Positions 37,451-52,000 of a stretch of DNA of 64,000 nt are shown piece after piece. The DNA is from Datnioides undecimradiatus (lineage: Eukaryota; Chordata; Actinopteri; Lobotiformes; Datnioididae). The stretch covers positions 18,745,516 to 18,809,515 of the forward strand of contig WARS01000011.1 in NCBI GenBank assembly GCA_008933995.1, in the 5' to 3' direction. Both the position numbers and the translations under genes were made by a program. The notes beneath the pieces are model-generated. The model worked only from the letters and a program-made list of their open reading frames with translations. It did not search any database and was not told the DNA's origin. Every line of letters begins with the position of its first letter. Position 1 is the stretch's first letter.

Positions 37451-38424
37451 TAATATTCAGATTCCATAATCAACAAGTCTTTCAAGGATGGACACTGTCC
37501 TGTTAGCCCTGCTGGTCGTTGGCTAGCTGCACCCACAGTGGATAAGCTATTGTTTCCAAGTGTTTTCAACCATCCAAGAGCCATTTATGTAAATATCTGT
37601 CTGCCTGGGAAATTAGTTTGGTTCTGACATGAACAGAAGTGTAATGATGTCTCCATTATGGATCCTACTGCTTGTCTTGACAAGACACGCCCAATGTAGC
37701 ATTGAAACGCTGAGAATGGCCAGTCATCCAAGCAGTGAGAACCATGATAACGAAGCAAACTCAGTATGTTTTGCTTTAGGATGCAACTAAGAAAAGACTT
37801 TAACATTTGTAGTTGGTCATGCTGTTGGCCTGCTATGAAAAACAATGATTTAAATGGGACTAATTTGAACTATCTTTGGTTGAGTCCCCTCCTTGTCCGT
37901 CATAGTCTGAACGTTACAGTAGTTCCCTTGTTGTGGGCTTTTGTCGTTCAGAGTAGTCGGAGTCATTTAGACCAGTTGACAGTTTGTTACTGACTTGATC
38001 AACTGACTCTGCTACAAGTTGGCTAATGAAGCTTTACACCACTCAAACGCTTCATGTCTCCAGTTTAAAGGTTTGTGTAATATTGTTGCTTTATCTTATT
38101 TGACTTGTGTCATATGTGCCTGTTGTATATTTGGTTTAGGTCAGGGTTCCTCTCCCCACTGAAAGCCTGGCAGGCCTTTCACATCTTACATTCACCAAAC
38201 TACAAGTTGAATTCTCAGGCATTGTGCCCCGGACGCGACTCTCTGGAGGGTTTTGGGTGCTACACAAATGTTAGCAAAAGGTAGGAGGTCTGCTCCATAC
38301 AGCAAAACAAGAGCCGGCTCTGCTTGACTTGACCCCACTACAACCCCCTCAAATTTAGTGTAGCTGTGGGCCACCCAGGCTGTCACTCACTCATACGCAC
38401 ACACACACACACAGTGGGTAACCA
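37451..38424. other. Gene-free stretch
   Basis: No exon supported. A short AC run lies at about 38398-38414, just before the next feature. Confidence 0.5.
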
Positions 38425-38616
38425 TTGTTCAGATGTCTGGAGTCGGTCCAGGCGAACAGGCCTCGCTCCACTCCATCCCCTTTGGAACAATTAGCACAAG
38501 GGATGACCTTTGACCGACTGAGCGACGGGGAAGAAATGAGCTTCGAGGAACTCCGGAGGACACAAAGCCAGGAGTCTTACACGCTTCTGAAGATAAACAA
38601 AGAGTCTGGTTTTTGA
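38425..38616 (+). pseudogene. Possible LINE ORF2 C-terminal remnant
   Basis: The open frame has no ATG at its start (it opens with TTG). Its second half reads GMTFDRLSDGEEMSFEELRR and ends at a TGA. The phrase 'L..G..MSFEEL', followed by a basic/polar stretch, resembles the C-terminal region of L1/Tx1-type ORF2 proteins, where a similar motif precedes the YLQ segment. That YLQ segment is not recognisable here. No reverse transcriptase motif lies upstream. Alternatives are a fragment of an unrecognised host gene or a chance frame. A TTGTTCAG acceptor-like sequence lies at its left edge, but no donor or partner exon was found. Confidence 0.3.
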
Positions 38617-41600
38617 AGAGACTGGTTAATTTGCTTCAGCTAAGAGGATGTGGTCCCTGTTTAACTGCTCCAAAGTGTAGATCAAACACAAGAAGGTAAT
38701 CCAACATTTGCGGCTGAACTTTGGAACGTCGTGCTTCAGGAAATCCTGATGCCAAAGACTGAAAGTCTTCTCGTCATTTTAATCATAGCTGGTGTCACTT
38801 AGCTATAGTAGTATTAATATTTTGGTTGTTAAGAGTTGATTATTTGTTTTTTAATCTATTACTGCAGCAACATGGACGCTAGCAAAACCTCCTTGTACTC
38901 TTGTGAATACAATTCTTCGACAAGTAATTTAAAAATGAATATTAAAATGCGGATTTATGATAGAGAAGCAGAAACGAGGTGACACAACATACACATGACA
39001 TCGGTTTGTTTGTCTGTGCCCACGGTTTGGGTTTGTGGCCCTGGTCTGGGTAAGTTAGCATCCACAGTCCACCTGTTAATGACGTCAGGCGTGGCAGGTT
39101 AACAAGGGTGATGCATTTTAGCCTTTTTGCTAACAATTATGAGCAAAGCTATTGTTGACATGTGCATCACATCAAGATCGTCATATGAAATCGATTGCAT
39201 TGCGTTTCACAGGAATAAAAAGCCCATCAGGAAGGTTCAGTTTCAGAACTGTGACATGGTTAAAGCCTGTATAGTTACCATTTGCAGCAAGGGGCTTGCT
39301 TATTATAGGCACATTGTAGAAACCAGTCAGAATTACTGTTGAAGTACTGGGTTATCCTGGTCAGCCAATTAGTTGTAGTCAATACAGAATAACTGTGCAA
39401 CCTAACAGCAATGCACAAAACTGTTCAAAGCATTATTCAAACTGATCTAAACTGCATTAAACTGAGCAATAACTAAGTAACTACATGCTCTTGATCGCCA
39501 AATAATCCTGGCATGCTTCACTTGTGTCTTTGAGGCCTACAGTATGTTACACGGTGCATCTAAATCCACTAACAGCAGATTTCCTTTCAGCGCTCCGGCA
39601 GCTGTGACAGTGACACACAACGACAGTGAGCAGACGGCCGCTTTACGCTAAGAGTCGACAGCCGTTAGCCAAATGCCCGAGATGCAGCGATTACCACTGT
39701 CACTGCTCAGCAACCTGGGCCACCAACTGTCGCCGCGCTGAGCCACGCCGCACACGCAAAACAGGCCGGCACGTGGGCACATGCGCACACACGAATGCGT
39801 GTTTAAGTCGAATAAAACAAACCAGCCGTCATTGTCATCACGCACTTTTACCTCATAGCGCACTCAAGAACACATTCCTGCCCATAAACAACCCCCTTTA
39901 TAGTAATTAATACGTCATAGTCATCAATCCAAGGACACATCTTCCCACACACACATATTTCCATTCCCACTGTGCCTAATCCTTGACGTTGGTGCACCAT
40001 GTCTATGCCCCCCCCCCTGCACCAGTTATACTGAGGATTTATACTGAGGAACCAGACCAGGGTTGGTGATGCTGGCATACCAAGTGCTGCCCACACCCCC
40101 CTCACTTCCTCACCTCACTCTCCCCTTCCAATATCCCCGTCCGACCCAACTCCCAGCGTAGCCAGCACGCCCTGGCTCCTTCAATCCTATCAGCCATGCA
40201 CAGGGGCCAGCTGCCCACAGGTCTCGTGCGTGGCTGCGGTGTCTTAAAGGATCTCCCTGCGGCTAATGCCACTTAAGCACAAAGCGCTTCAGCCAAGGAA
40301 GGCTCAGTGCTGACGGTGCCTCCCTGAAGATCAAACGTCACCGTCCCACGGCCGGCTGCTCGCGGGCTGGCCCTCTGCCCGCTCAGCACACTACCGCAAG
40401 CTGCCAGGACGAGAGGGGTGGGGGGGATAATGTACCACCGCCAGAGATGACTGTATGTGCTATAGGAGGCTGCCAGGAGGAAAGAGAGCCAAGCAATACT
40501 GAGGGCTGATGGGATGTGATACAGAGGAGATCAGGTCCTGCAGCCTGTGGGTCTTTTATTTACTTTTCTGGTGTACGTGAAGTTTGGAGTTAAGGTCAAA
40601 AGGAATTAATTACTGGATTACTGCATCAACTTTCAGGGAAAGAAGGATTTGGATTCACAAAGTTAACGTACCTTAACGTTTGCACAAACACTGATTCTTT
40701 CAGAAAAGATTTTAACATTTTAGAGCGCACATGCTTGACACTGGGTGACAGGACCAAACCAGACGTGCTGCTAGAAACTTTCCACCCTGCACCTCCCGAG
40801 CAATAAACGCATTCATACACCTTTGAGTCCAAATGTCGACTTATGACTCAGGTCAGCTGTGTGTGAATTACACAATGCAGGCCTAAATGCTTTAAAATTG
40901 AACAATCTATGTCAAAAACTGTAGCCCACTGAGGTTAGCACTATCTGGCTTTTCTCTTCTCTTTGTTCCAGCGGAACATCCAGCCATCTGCAAACATTTG
41001 CGACGGCCCCCCTGGCTTGATTGGGAGCGCCTGTTAGTTCGCTTTTGCAGATAATTGCAAGGCAGAGATCTTCATTCAGTGCAGCTCGGAGCACCTGGGC
41101 CCATGTTCCTCAACCACAACACAGGCCGCGGCAGTGTCCTCAGAGAAGCTTTCTGCGTGGGCTGCATTTATTATTTTGAGCGTCTAAGCAAGTGATGCAA
41201 CTTCCAAGATAAAGATTTAGGCATGGCTGGGTACTCGCAGTTCGTACAGACCATCAAAACTGTTGCGTGGTCACTGTTGCACACTTATCTTTATTATTTT
41301 GTATGTTTATGCGCCTCATGTGAACAAACAGTTCTGCCTCTAGCTTGAAAGTGCTGAATCTTTGGTGTTTATGTGAAAAATTCACTTCCTGCCTTCCTGG
41401 CGCCTGATCATGACTTAGCCACAACACAGGCCTCTTTCCCATTTCCCCCCTGTGTTCAGGAAGACCGGCTGCGAGGTCACGAGGTTACAGCCTGTTTAGC
41501 AAAGACGGACACTGCACGGTAAGACACAGGCAGGCATTCGTGCTATGACAGGACCGGAGGCCACAGACAGAAAGAAACTAATAGCTCAAAACTATAGAGA

Positions 41601-44600
41601 TGGTTGTTTGTGTTCTTCAACAAGTTATTATGGATAACTCCTGGAAAAACAAGACCATTCTGGAAGCTTCAGGGAGTTTATGTAGGATAAAACAGCTGGA
41701 TGAAAATAAGATATCCACATGGATGACCTGTGAAAGCAGGGGAAGAATACGGTTATCTTGGGAATCAGAGAGAAAGAGACCTTATCAAATCAATCAATCC
41801 ACTCAAGAGGGATTCCCCTCCTTTGGTCACGGTATTGATGGCTTTCCAAACTGGTGGAATCCGCTTTGTGCTATCAATCGCTGATTGATCTCTGGTCTGG
41901 TGGGACCTCTTTGATGTGAAGAACAAAGGCTTCCTATTGGGTTACACAGGTCAGGATTGATGATGCGTGAAATCAAGGCCTCAGAGGGAGAAAACAGGGA
42001 AAGACACTCATCTTCCCATGGGAAGATCACCGTTTACGCAAAAGCACTTTGGGAAACCGTTTACGCCTACAAAAGGCTGGCGAGCCATCAGATGAAAGCG
42101 AACTTCAAAGCAGGACTCGAGGTTCAGGGTCTTCTGTTGTTGGCAAGGCAAGAACCAAGGTGATTGGGTCCCTTCCTGCATTGGCGTCACCTGACATGGG
42201 GCGTTCACGAATAAAAATTCCTGTTTATCATTTCTGGGAGAAGATAGGAGCCATTTTTGACAGAGAGGGTCGTCTCATCTGAGCCCTTTGGCTGCTCCTC
42301 TCGCTTTCTCTTGTCTGTCATCTCCGTCCTCTCTTCCCCTCCCCTCCCCTTCTCCAGTCTGGGGATAGACACGCTGACAGATGGGCCGAGGACATCCGGA
42401 CCCAGGAGCGAGGAGGGTGGAAGGAGTTCAGAAACCAGCGAGAGGAGGGTGAGAAGACGGGACCTGGAGGGGAAAGAAGCCAGAGAAGAGGGAACAACAG
42501 CGGCTGCCAGATACAAAGTGTTTCTTCCTCGCGGGCGAAGGAGAGATGTCTGATTCTGGGAATGGGGGGATGATGAAGTGGTGGAAGGAGGAGAGGGTTG
42601 AGACGGTGGAGGGGGGCAGTGTGTGGGCTTGGGTTCACCAACACCTGGTGGGGATTATAGGGAGCAGAAAGGGTGGGAGTGGGGTGGGAGTGGGGCTGGG
42701 TGGGGGGGGGTGCTGTTGTGTTTTTGGCAAGTCTCTAGATTAGAGACTTGGAGTGGATGTCGAGGAAGTAGGGCTTTTCCAAAGCACACGCAAACAAAAA
42801 ACAGGGTTATTAAAGGGGATCCAGGGCGGTGAAAGATTTTCGTTTGTAAGGATTTATGTGTAAATTGTCATTAAAGGATGAAGCTGGTGTTGTTTTATAT
42901 ATTTCTTGTCAACAAATCCCACGAAAAACACCCAAAACCAAAAATGTTTTAGCCCATCCCTTGATAATTTCTGACTCCCTTATACCGTTTGTGGCTCTTA
43001 GCAACAAGATAAAGACGTAAATCTTTGAAAAAAAATGGCTCCCAGATATAAAGTGACATTTTAATAAAAGCTCACTTATTTCCTAAAAGTAAATAATGAA
43101 TTTTATACAAATAAATCTGAGCATAATTGACTACTGCTGTCAATAATGGAATGTTTTATCTATACAGATTTAGCTAGGCGGCTTTGGGTGGTGGCGTTTC
43201 AACATACAAGTAACTTTACATGCAATAAAACCCAGATGGCTAGCAAGCCAACTAGCTAGCTAGCTGTACATGTGGCTAGATACACCAATTGTAGGCGATG
43301 TAGTTTGACTGTCATATGTATTTAGTCAGAATAAAAGTATTGCTTTAGGTGCTGTAGTAATAGATCTGACCTGATAAAGATAGACACACTGAATTTCAGT
43401 TGAATTATTTTAATTATTAATTAAAATGTCACACCGAATGTAATAAATAAACACCCTTTGTTTGTTTATATTTGATATGATGTATGTATTTTTAATCATT
43501 TTTAATATGTGGATTAATTTAATGGTAGATTTAGTGATTGTTGCATGTTTTAGTTCAACATAGTGGAGGAAATGATGGAGCAGGAACACCTGAAGGCTCA
43601 GTGTCTAATTTTAGTAAAAGTCAGGGAGTCTGACCGGAGCTTGATGTGGAGAGGAGGCGAGGTTATTTGGGTGGGAGAGGAGACTTTCCAGGTTACAGCA
43701 GAAGATTGGGAGTGACTCTGCTGTCCTGACATTCAATGGAAAGGTCAACAAACCGTTCGGGAGACAGGAAGAAGCAAGCTGTGGCTGTGACACCAAAGCC
43801 TTGCTTATTAAAATCTTTCCCTTGAGCCACGAAACTCTGTCATTTTGCATCGAGCCACGGCAGAACGTGGGGAGGGATTTGGGTGAGCTGTGGAGATGCA
43901 TTCGAGACACGCAGTTCTGTCGGTTCGTGTCACAAAAAGTGGTGTTTTCCTGTGGCGCAGTCCGGTGTTTACTCTGCAGTTTTTGATATTTTGGTGACTC
44001 GGTGTGGGATGCAATGGAGAGACCAAATGGGGGAATATCCCTGACAATCCAGTGGATCGTTGCCATTTTAGGATTTACTGCGTGCAACCAACATGCTTGG
44101 ACTAAGTCAACAGTGCATTACACATGGTGCGCCCATGTCTTGGTTGGATTCACACCCACATAGACCTCTCCAAAACACATCTGATTGAACAGGGGACATG
44201 ACGGCTGTGCTCATAGTTATGCGACTGATGCACAGTTGGGTTGTTGATGTAAAATGACTTCCTCTTATATTTTTAGGTTAAACTTTATCCACAGTAAGCC
44301 GTGAAATCACAAAACGTCTTCTCAAGAGAAAACTTTCTGCTCAGTTCGTATTGCCCCTTGAATGGTTTACCTTACGTTTACAAGAACCACACCACTCCAT
44401 CTAAAAGTCAGGATATATGACAAGAGGAGAAGCGATGAAATATGAGGACAAAGGAAAAGTGACTGCAGGGGAGAGTAGAAGCAGCGGGGGAGGACAGTAG
44501 TGAAAGCATTTCGGCAGCAGCAGCAGAATGAAAGCAGGCAGGTGTCCTGTCAATCCAATCAGTGAAGGTAAGGAGGATGGAGGGATAAGACGGGGTGAAA

Positions 44601-46950
44601 GAAACAAGGGATCAGGGCAGTTTGATGACAGGAGACTCTGCTGTCACGTACTGGGAAGTGGGTTGCACCAGAAGTGCATTGTGGGAGATGATCCAGAGGC
44701 CTAAAAATGCTGAATAGAGGACTTTGGCTTACAGCGTAGCTGAAAGTACCAGAATGGACGAACTGGAGTGCAGCATCCATTGAGAACTATCAGGAACTGC
44801 AGAGTGTTGGTGTAAAATGTCATTATAAACTGTATATTTTGCATATTCATACTGAAATTCAGCATGTATTTATATATTTATGGTGAAAGTTCCTCATTTA
44901 CATAGAATTATTGGTCATTTATAAGTATCAACATAAGACGATTGGGTCCTCTAAAACACTTCACAGGCTTCAAAGTAACAATCGCTTTGTTCTTGTTTTC
45001 TTATTTATGAAAAGTCTCATTGTTTACTCAGAGAAAAGCAAATCATATGCACTGGTTTTTAATTAGGATTTCAAATACAGTTTAGTAGTTTATTTTGATA
45101 CTTTGCAGCTAGGCACATTTTAATCACAAAAATTAAGGGTTGTTCTCGTTTTAACCTGATGAAAGACTCATTTGCACGTTTGCATGCGGCTCATTGACGT
45201 CCTGCATCACTCAAAGATCTACAACCAAGTCCAGACAGTCTGTTATTGTCATGAGTGGTTGGAGGTCTGAATCTCTGTGCTGCGATTTCTCTTACTTCCT
45301 GTTTTAAATTGTCCTTTGTGTTTGCCGTCCTTCAGGGTCTTTGGCGCTCGCTTCAACTGGAACCACCTTGAGTGAAAGCGGTCTCCATCCTGCTGCCCTC
45401 AAACCTTTAACATCTTCATGCTGATTCATGAACATGCAGGTGGAGCAGAGGAGAGTGTGTGTTTGTAGATAGCGCGCCATAAGTCGCCATCCAGCCCCTG
45501 CCTCCCTCACCTCGGCGGAGGACCACTCAGGGACGGGCCGTGACAGCAGGCTTAGAGAAAAAACCATTAACCAGGAGAGGATCCTCGAGCGTGCGGCCAA
45601 ACACATGACTGAACAGACACATGGAGGCTCGATGAGAGAGGGAGGAAGGGACGGGAGAAAGAAGATGATCCAAGTGACACACTTACTCACATAGAGAGAG
45701 AGAGTGTAACACATCACACAACACAGGACGAAGTGTGAGAGGTCTGCTGTTGACGCCTAGATAGTTTACATGACTCGTTTGGTCAGGTTAAAGATGTTGT
45801 ATAATGGTTCTTTAAGGTCTAAAAAAGAAATCTGTGTATGCTTTTACTCCTGGCACTGGGCCAGCATGTACCAGCATGCACTGCGTTTGAGATTATCAAT
45901 GGAAAGCCGGAGAGCATGTTTACCTGGCCGCGTAAGCTTCTTATCACATCTGCCAACTGAAAGGAAGAAAGCATTCCTGGAAATCAGGGTCTGATTGATT
46001 GATTCCAGTAATTAATTTTCATTTCATGTATTATTTTCTGGACTAATTGATTAAAAATAGGCAGTTAAATGTGAGAAAACAGCGAAAACTGCTCAACACA
46101 GTGACCCGTGGTGATATCTTCAGACGTTTGTGGCTTTTTCTGACAAACAGCCCCAAATATATTGAATTTAAAATGATACAAATCAGAATAAAAGCATTCC
46201 TTCCCATTTCGGAAACTGCAAGGGGAGAACATTAAAAAAAAAGTTTTAATGATTATTCAATTCTCAAAATAGCAAATAATGCTAATGCTAATTAGTTTAG
46301 CCTAATAAAAAGTGCTCTGCTTTCACTGACAGTGAGTTCTGTGATAAATGTGGATGACTGTTGTAAAATTTGTAATTCAGATCTTGTAAAAAACTAAAGA
46401 AATTGAGCTGCTAGGGAGAAAATGCAAGATGACACAGATTTCTTCTTCTTGCTAATAAACGTAAGCTCCTTGAGCGAGGTTTACTAGATCTGCATCACAA
46501 GTCCATGTTTTATTTTTGTGGAGATTGGAGGAGGAAAAAAAGCCAAACTCTTCATGTAGCTCCACTGACGTCAGGCGGACACATCATGGTGGAAGTAAAC
46601 TGGCTGTTGCAGTTGGCTGCTGCAGGAGATGCTGGCAGATCTTATAGACGTGCTCCCGATGACTAACACAGAGGCGCTACGTTGAAGCTCGAGTCCATTT
46701 AAGGTAAAACTCTGGAACTCCTTCGAGTTTTGCATCAGACTTTGGCCCGGCGTGCGTGCAGAGTTGGCAGCGGTAGCGTGCATGCGAATGTATCGAATGA
46801 CAGCCTGGATGTGTGCCGGTGTGCGTAGTAAAGCATTAAAAGCAAAATGAGGAGACTGTTCATGACAAAGAGAGCAAGACGGTCAAGGATGAATGATTCT
46901 GAAGTTAAAGAAGCAGTGATGATGTTGACCATGTGTTGAATTAGGGACAG

Positions 46951-46981
46951 TTTGTGTGTGTGTGTGTCTGTGTGTGTGTGT
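46951..46981. repeat. (TG)n microsatellite
   Basis: TG run with one TC interruption. A complementary AC run lies at about 47056-47074, some 75 bp downstream. Confidence 0.95.
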
Positions 46982-48982
46982 GAAGGGTAAAGAGGATATG
47001 CCAGTCAGAGCTGCCTCCACATCCCAGATGGCGCTTCCTGTAAATCTGTGCTCTTCACACACACACACACACAGATTTTGTGAGTTAATCTCAAGTTTCA
47101 TGAGCTGCAGTTCCTCTAAAGGCCACTGGATGCTGCCTTCAAGAAACCCAGGAAAACGGGGCTCCAGATATACTGAGGTCCTTCCTCCTGACGCTAAAGA
47201 AACAGGAGTCCAGCTCACCAAACAGGTTGCGGACGGCCTGGAAGGAAGGATGTGTGATCCACCAGCGCGACCTTCGACCTATATGGCTCTGGACCAATAG
47301 CACGCCAAGATGTCAGGAAGTCCACCACTTCCTTATCTGAGGAAGGGAGACTGTTCCCACGTTTAGTCCCTTATTCTGGAGAAAAGGGAACCAGATAAAA
47401 CAACTGAAAACCAAGCCATGTGGGAAGCCCGGCGGCGTTTTGTGGGAGGGGAGTCGGAGGAAATGGTGATTTTATTATTTATTTTCTTAACTTTTCTGGG
47501 AATGAGTCAAAAAGTGAGCTGGAACGACTGAGCTCGGTCTCAACACTGCGCAAAATGCGACTCAGGCTGCATTTCTGCAGGTCTGCGAACGTTACAAATG
47601 ACACTGTATTGATGCAGTTTGCTCTCAAAGCCGCGTTAATGCTGCCTTTAGATGACTAGGACCGGCCGTTTGTGTGCAGCTGTGCAAGATCGACCATTCA
47701 TTTTATCTATTTTTTAATGTTCTTGCTTCCAGATATAAAGTCAAGGCTGTATCATAAAGTACAGAGTGTTTCAAGAGCTCCTTTGTTGTAACTGACTCAG
47801 TCTGGCTCTTTGTTCAAGGCTTCCAGTCCAACGGCTGCTAATAAAATCACAATGATAATCACAACCCACAGCCTCGCTACTCTCTTTATTACAGTTTCCC
47901 CCTAAACTGACCGACTTGAATCAAGTTTACAAGTTTAATTTTTGAAGTTTCAATGGTGTAAGAGTCAAAGCAAGTAAAACTGTGAATGTGCCTCTAAATA
48001 CAATGATCTGCCCATTCTCAGTGTATCCTGGGAGCTGTTCACCCACACCTACTTAACATATGGCAGGTGTTTTGATGGCAACATGCCATTTGATTGGCTT
48101 CACACTGGGCAGGTGTGTTGCTGAGGAACTGAGGAAGTGCAGCATCAAGCATGAAGTGGTTTGGATAAGAGATTCTGTGGGAAACACCAAAAGGAAGATG
48201 TAATACCTGGAGCTACGTAAACAGAGAGTTGGACCCATAGTTTTAGACGTATGCATGCACAGTTTAACCACAGCAGTGGTCGTGCATGCTTTTATATAAA
48301 ATGTTTAATCTGAAACTGCTGCATCCAGAGCTGCAAAGATCTTAAATTAAGAACAATGGCCATTTGCATCCATTGTAACCTGGTATGTAGGTATACACGC
48401 CACATCACTGAGGCAGATCAAGCACTCAGATGCAGTTCAGATAGCTCTTTGCTCTGTGTTTGCATACAGGAAACATTTCATGGTCACTAAACATGTTATG
48501 TAAATATCTTAAACAAAGGTATGCATGTAAGGGGAAAAGGCTTCCGGTGCTTAACACTGTTAATTCCCTTTTCCTAGAAAACAATGTTATTCATTAAAGA
48601 AAGGACTCTGTTGTTGCCTTTTGGGGCTTATTGGACCGTAAGACTGTTATGAAGGGTTGGCTGATAATATGTCATGGAAGTAAAAAACACTATTTAGGGT
48701 TCAGTACACTGTGTGTCCAGGATGCAGGAAGCTTGAGAAGAAAACAAATAACATTTTATTATGTCCCGCAAAAGGAAGGGAAAAGGGTGAACCTGCTGCC
48801 AGAGGCCTTGTGTACATGCATCCCTCTGTTTCCTGTGAGTGAAAGAGGGGAACAGGAAGGCTGAAAGAGAGAGAGGGAGATAGAAAATCAACTCGGGGAT
48901 CAAATGACAACAAACAGATCGCACACAGGAGCGGAGGTCCCTTTGAACCTTCCACGTGCGGAAGTCAGCTATTTTTTTTCCT

Positions 48983-49008
48983 GCTCTCTCTCTCTCTCTC
49001 TCTCTCTT
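48983..49008. repeat. (TC)n microsatellite in a pyrimidine-rich block
   Basis: Perfect TC run within a polypyrimidine stretch reaching to about 49060 (T-runs and CCCC), a mirror-repeat texture able to form H-DNA. Confidence 0.93.
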
Positions 49009-52000
49009 CCCCCCTCACTTTTTTCTTTTTTTTTTTATCCACCGCTCCCCCCTTTTTTGCACCGGAGATAAGCTTTCAACACGCTAAGCCCTGTAAAAAC
49101 AGGCCACGAGTGTTTAAAGCTGGGACCAGACTGCAAAGATGTCCCGGCATGCTTACCCTGCACCAGGCTGCTAACTGCTGCCCGGGGACGCTCGTTTCTA
49201 GAAAACAGAAAGTTCCCTCTGGTCGTGCGTCCTTGAGTTGTCGTCGCTGTCGTTCGTGGTCACAGGGGAAAATGCAACATGAGGTCGACTAATGAAGAGC
49301 CGGACATGATGGTGGCGAGTTGAGAAGGTTGCCAGCAGCTGTTCGTGCTGGAGGTAGATCACTTTCAAGGAGGTCGCGATCGGTTCTTTAGCACGTCCCA
49401 TCAAGAGAACAAGAGCGTTACAAGTTGTTGCAGCTATTAGCGAATGACGGCATCTCTCAGGGGAGCGTATTCTGGCGCAACACCGGTCCGCTCATGAGGT
49501 TTTATGGCTGTAGTTACCTTGTTCCTGGGCAGTTTGTTAAAGTAATTCCAAATTAGCAATTAGCAAAACGACCGAAATGCATCTATATTCTAAGCTCCAG
49601 CTGATTTTAAGCTAACTCTAAGGCCAGATTCCTGCTCGGGCATCTCCAACAGCTGACGATGTGTGTTGTGAGCAATAATAATTAGGATGTTGCACATCAA
49701 AAAGGACGATGAGTAAGCGGTGAGGAAGCGCAGGAGTGGAAGCTAAACGTCTTACTGCTGCAGCGGCGCTTAGGATGTCAATCAACCCCTGAATTCATCC
49801 CGAATGGTAGCAACACTTTCCAGACCGCTATTCCAGACGTCCTGGAGCTTTTGAGTCAAGCTGTAACCCACAAGATTCAACATATGCACGCCACCACGAG
49901 CAGTTTAAGGGTTTAAGGGTGCATGCTTCCTGGGGACGGGACAGAAAAACTGAAATGAAGTGCTGTGGGACACGTGTGCTCACCGCCTCTCTCTGAACGG
50001 TAGGTCAGCTCCGGATGCATATCATGAAAATAATAAAATCTGCAACCCCACGACCTCTCTGGTGCATATTTGCCTCCTGACAGAATTTTTATTTTGCACC
50101 GGATCAGCAGCGAGAACTGCCAATCATGTTAAAGTGAAAACCTGTTTTTTTTAATGAGCGCGGCAGCGGAAGCAGGTTGTTAAACGCGTTTGACAAACAG
50201 AGGAAAAGTCAAACAGACATAAAAACCAAACAGAGGAGCCACTTGTGGAACAGCATGCAGGTTTCACTGTTTACCCCCGCCCTCCTGCACCTATTTGAAC
50301 AGGTGTCACTCACTGTGTGTGTGTGTGGATAGGTGTGCACATTAGATAAACTACAGTCAGTTACTGCGTGAGACTCGCTGTAACTCGATAGGCGTGGGTC
50401 TTCCTCTCCTCTTGCATGTCTTCCTCATCTTCCTCCTTTGTCCCCTGGCCTCCGTTTATCGCCTCATCCCCCTGGGGAGGGGAGGCTAAGGGGGAATTTC
50501 CGAGAAGATAATCCTGCTGTTTTGCAGGAGAAAGGCAGGAAGCGGCGGGACAGGGAGCAAGAGGAAGACGAGGACGAGAAGAGGCACTGTTGATTCAGAC
50601 TGGAGAGAAAAACCGATGTTTACCTTCCGTCTTGTGTCGGCTGTGGGGTAATACCTTTACCATGTGGGGTAACGTGATGAAAGCTTGTGCATAGTTTCTA
50701 ACTTTTGATTGCAGAAAGGAATATTTTTGCACATTTGCAACCAAGAGCCAGAATTTAGGTCTTGTCAGGTTGGAAAAACCTCTGAACTCATCACTGAAAC
50801 ACAGACCAATGAAATTCCTTTTGAATCGCCGTCTCTTTAGAAAGGACGGCGGCTTATCTGACCCATTACACTGCAGGGGAACTTGTTGAGCAGTCACAGT
50901 CCAGCAGTTTTTACTGTGGACAGGAGCAAAGTAGGTCCAAACGTTTTGGGACGCTGTTTCTACGATGTTCATCTGTTTCTGTAGATGTCACTTGGCAACG
51001 CTGCGAGCACTAAGATCAAATTTCCAAGCTTCCCGTCGAAGCTGATTCCTCAAATCCTGGACAAGTGACACCTGAACATGCATGGAAAGGTAATTTTGTG
51101 GTGTTGACTGAACCGACACTTCAAATGAGCAAACAAAACTGAAAGAGGGGTCGGTGTTTCCACGTTCTTCGAAGCTTGTTTTACGTTTCTCCTCCATGAA
51201 CGACGCATCAGTAACGGGCAGAGACCAGCAGGTCGCTGACATCCGATAAAGAGGTCGACAGTTTGATGAATCAATATCAGCATGTCAGTTCAACACAAGC
51301 GGATATCCCATCCTGTGCAGCCTATTAACTCAAACACACTCGTATAAACACAAACCACACACAGTTCAGTTGTAAACCGTGAGCATGCGTTTGTCAGGTG
51401 GCAAGTCAACAGGCCCCCCAGCTGTAAGAGCCCCTTCCTCAATATCAACAGGAAGCTCCTCCTCCAGGAAGCTATTAACAGGTTATGGGATCATGTTCAC
51501 AACACACTAAAGAGAGACACACACAGAGTGCTGTTAAACAAGGCCTGTGCACACTTAATGAGATCGAAGTGGAGGCCGAGGTGGAAATCGATCGTTAAAT
51601 GTTTGCTCAGGACTCTGTTCTCGCACACAAAAGGAGTTTTTTCCGAGTTTGTTTGTGTGTTTTCGTGCTTTTCGTGCACTGCTTTTCATTCTCGGTTGGC
51701 TCGAAAGCCTTGTAGTTAACGCCTGACCTTGGAAATGGTCTGCAGACCATGACCATGAAATACGGTCAAAAGCTCCAGAACAAATGTGTAAGTGGACCTT
51801 AAGTCCATGATCTATTTTGTCACAGGAAATAAAATGAATCTAATAATTAAAACATGCATCCACCACTAAATTAAAGTTTTGGCCGCTCTTCGTTATAATA
51901 ACTCTTTAAATGGTCATTTCTTACATGTCCCAGAACCAAAACGGTACTGTCTGACTCCAAACATGCAAATAAGCAAGAGATAATAATAAGAAGTGAAGAG

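Noticed and set aside
43237..43266. GCTAGC/TAGCTAGC palindromic tract as a possible origin or mobile-element end
   Set aside because: Only a short tandem of self-complementary tetranucleotides; no flanking inverted repeat or target duplication.
43611..44087. 158-codon minus-strand frame
   Set aside because: No recognisable domain, no Kozak or splice context, and a composition typical of random sequence. Not supported as a gene.
50490..50502. NF-kB-like GGGAATTTCC
   Set aside because: A single short motif without clustering or nearby gene; expected by chance in 64 kb.
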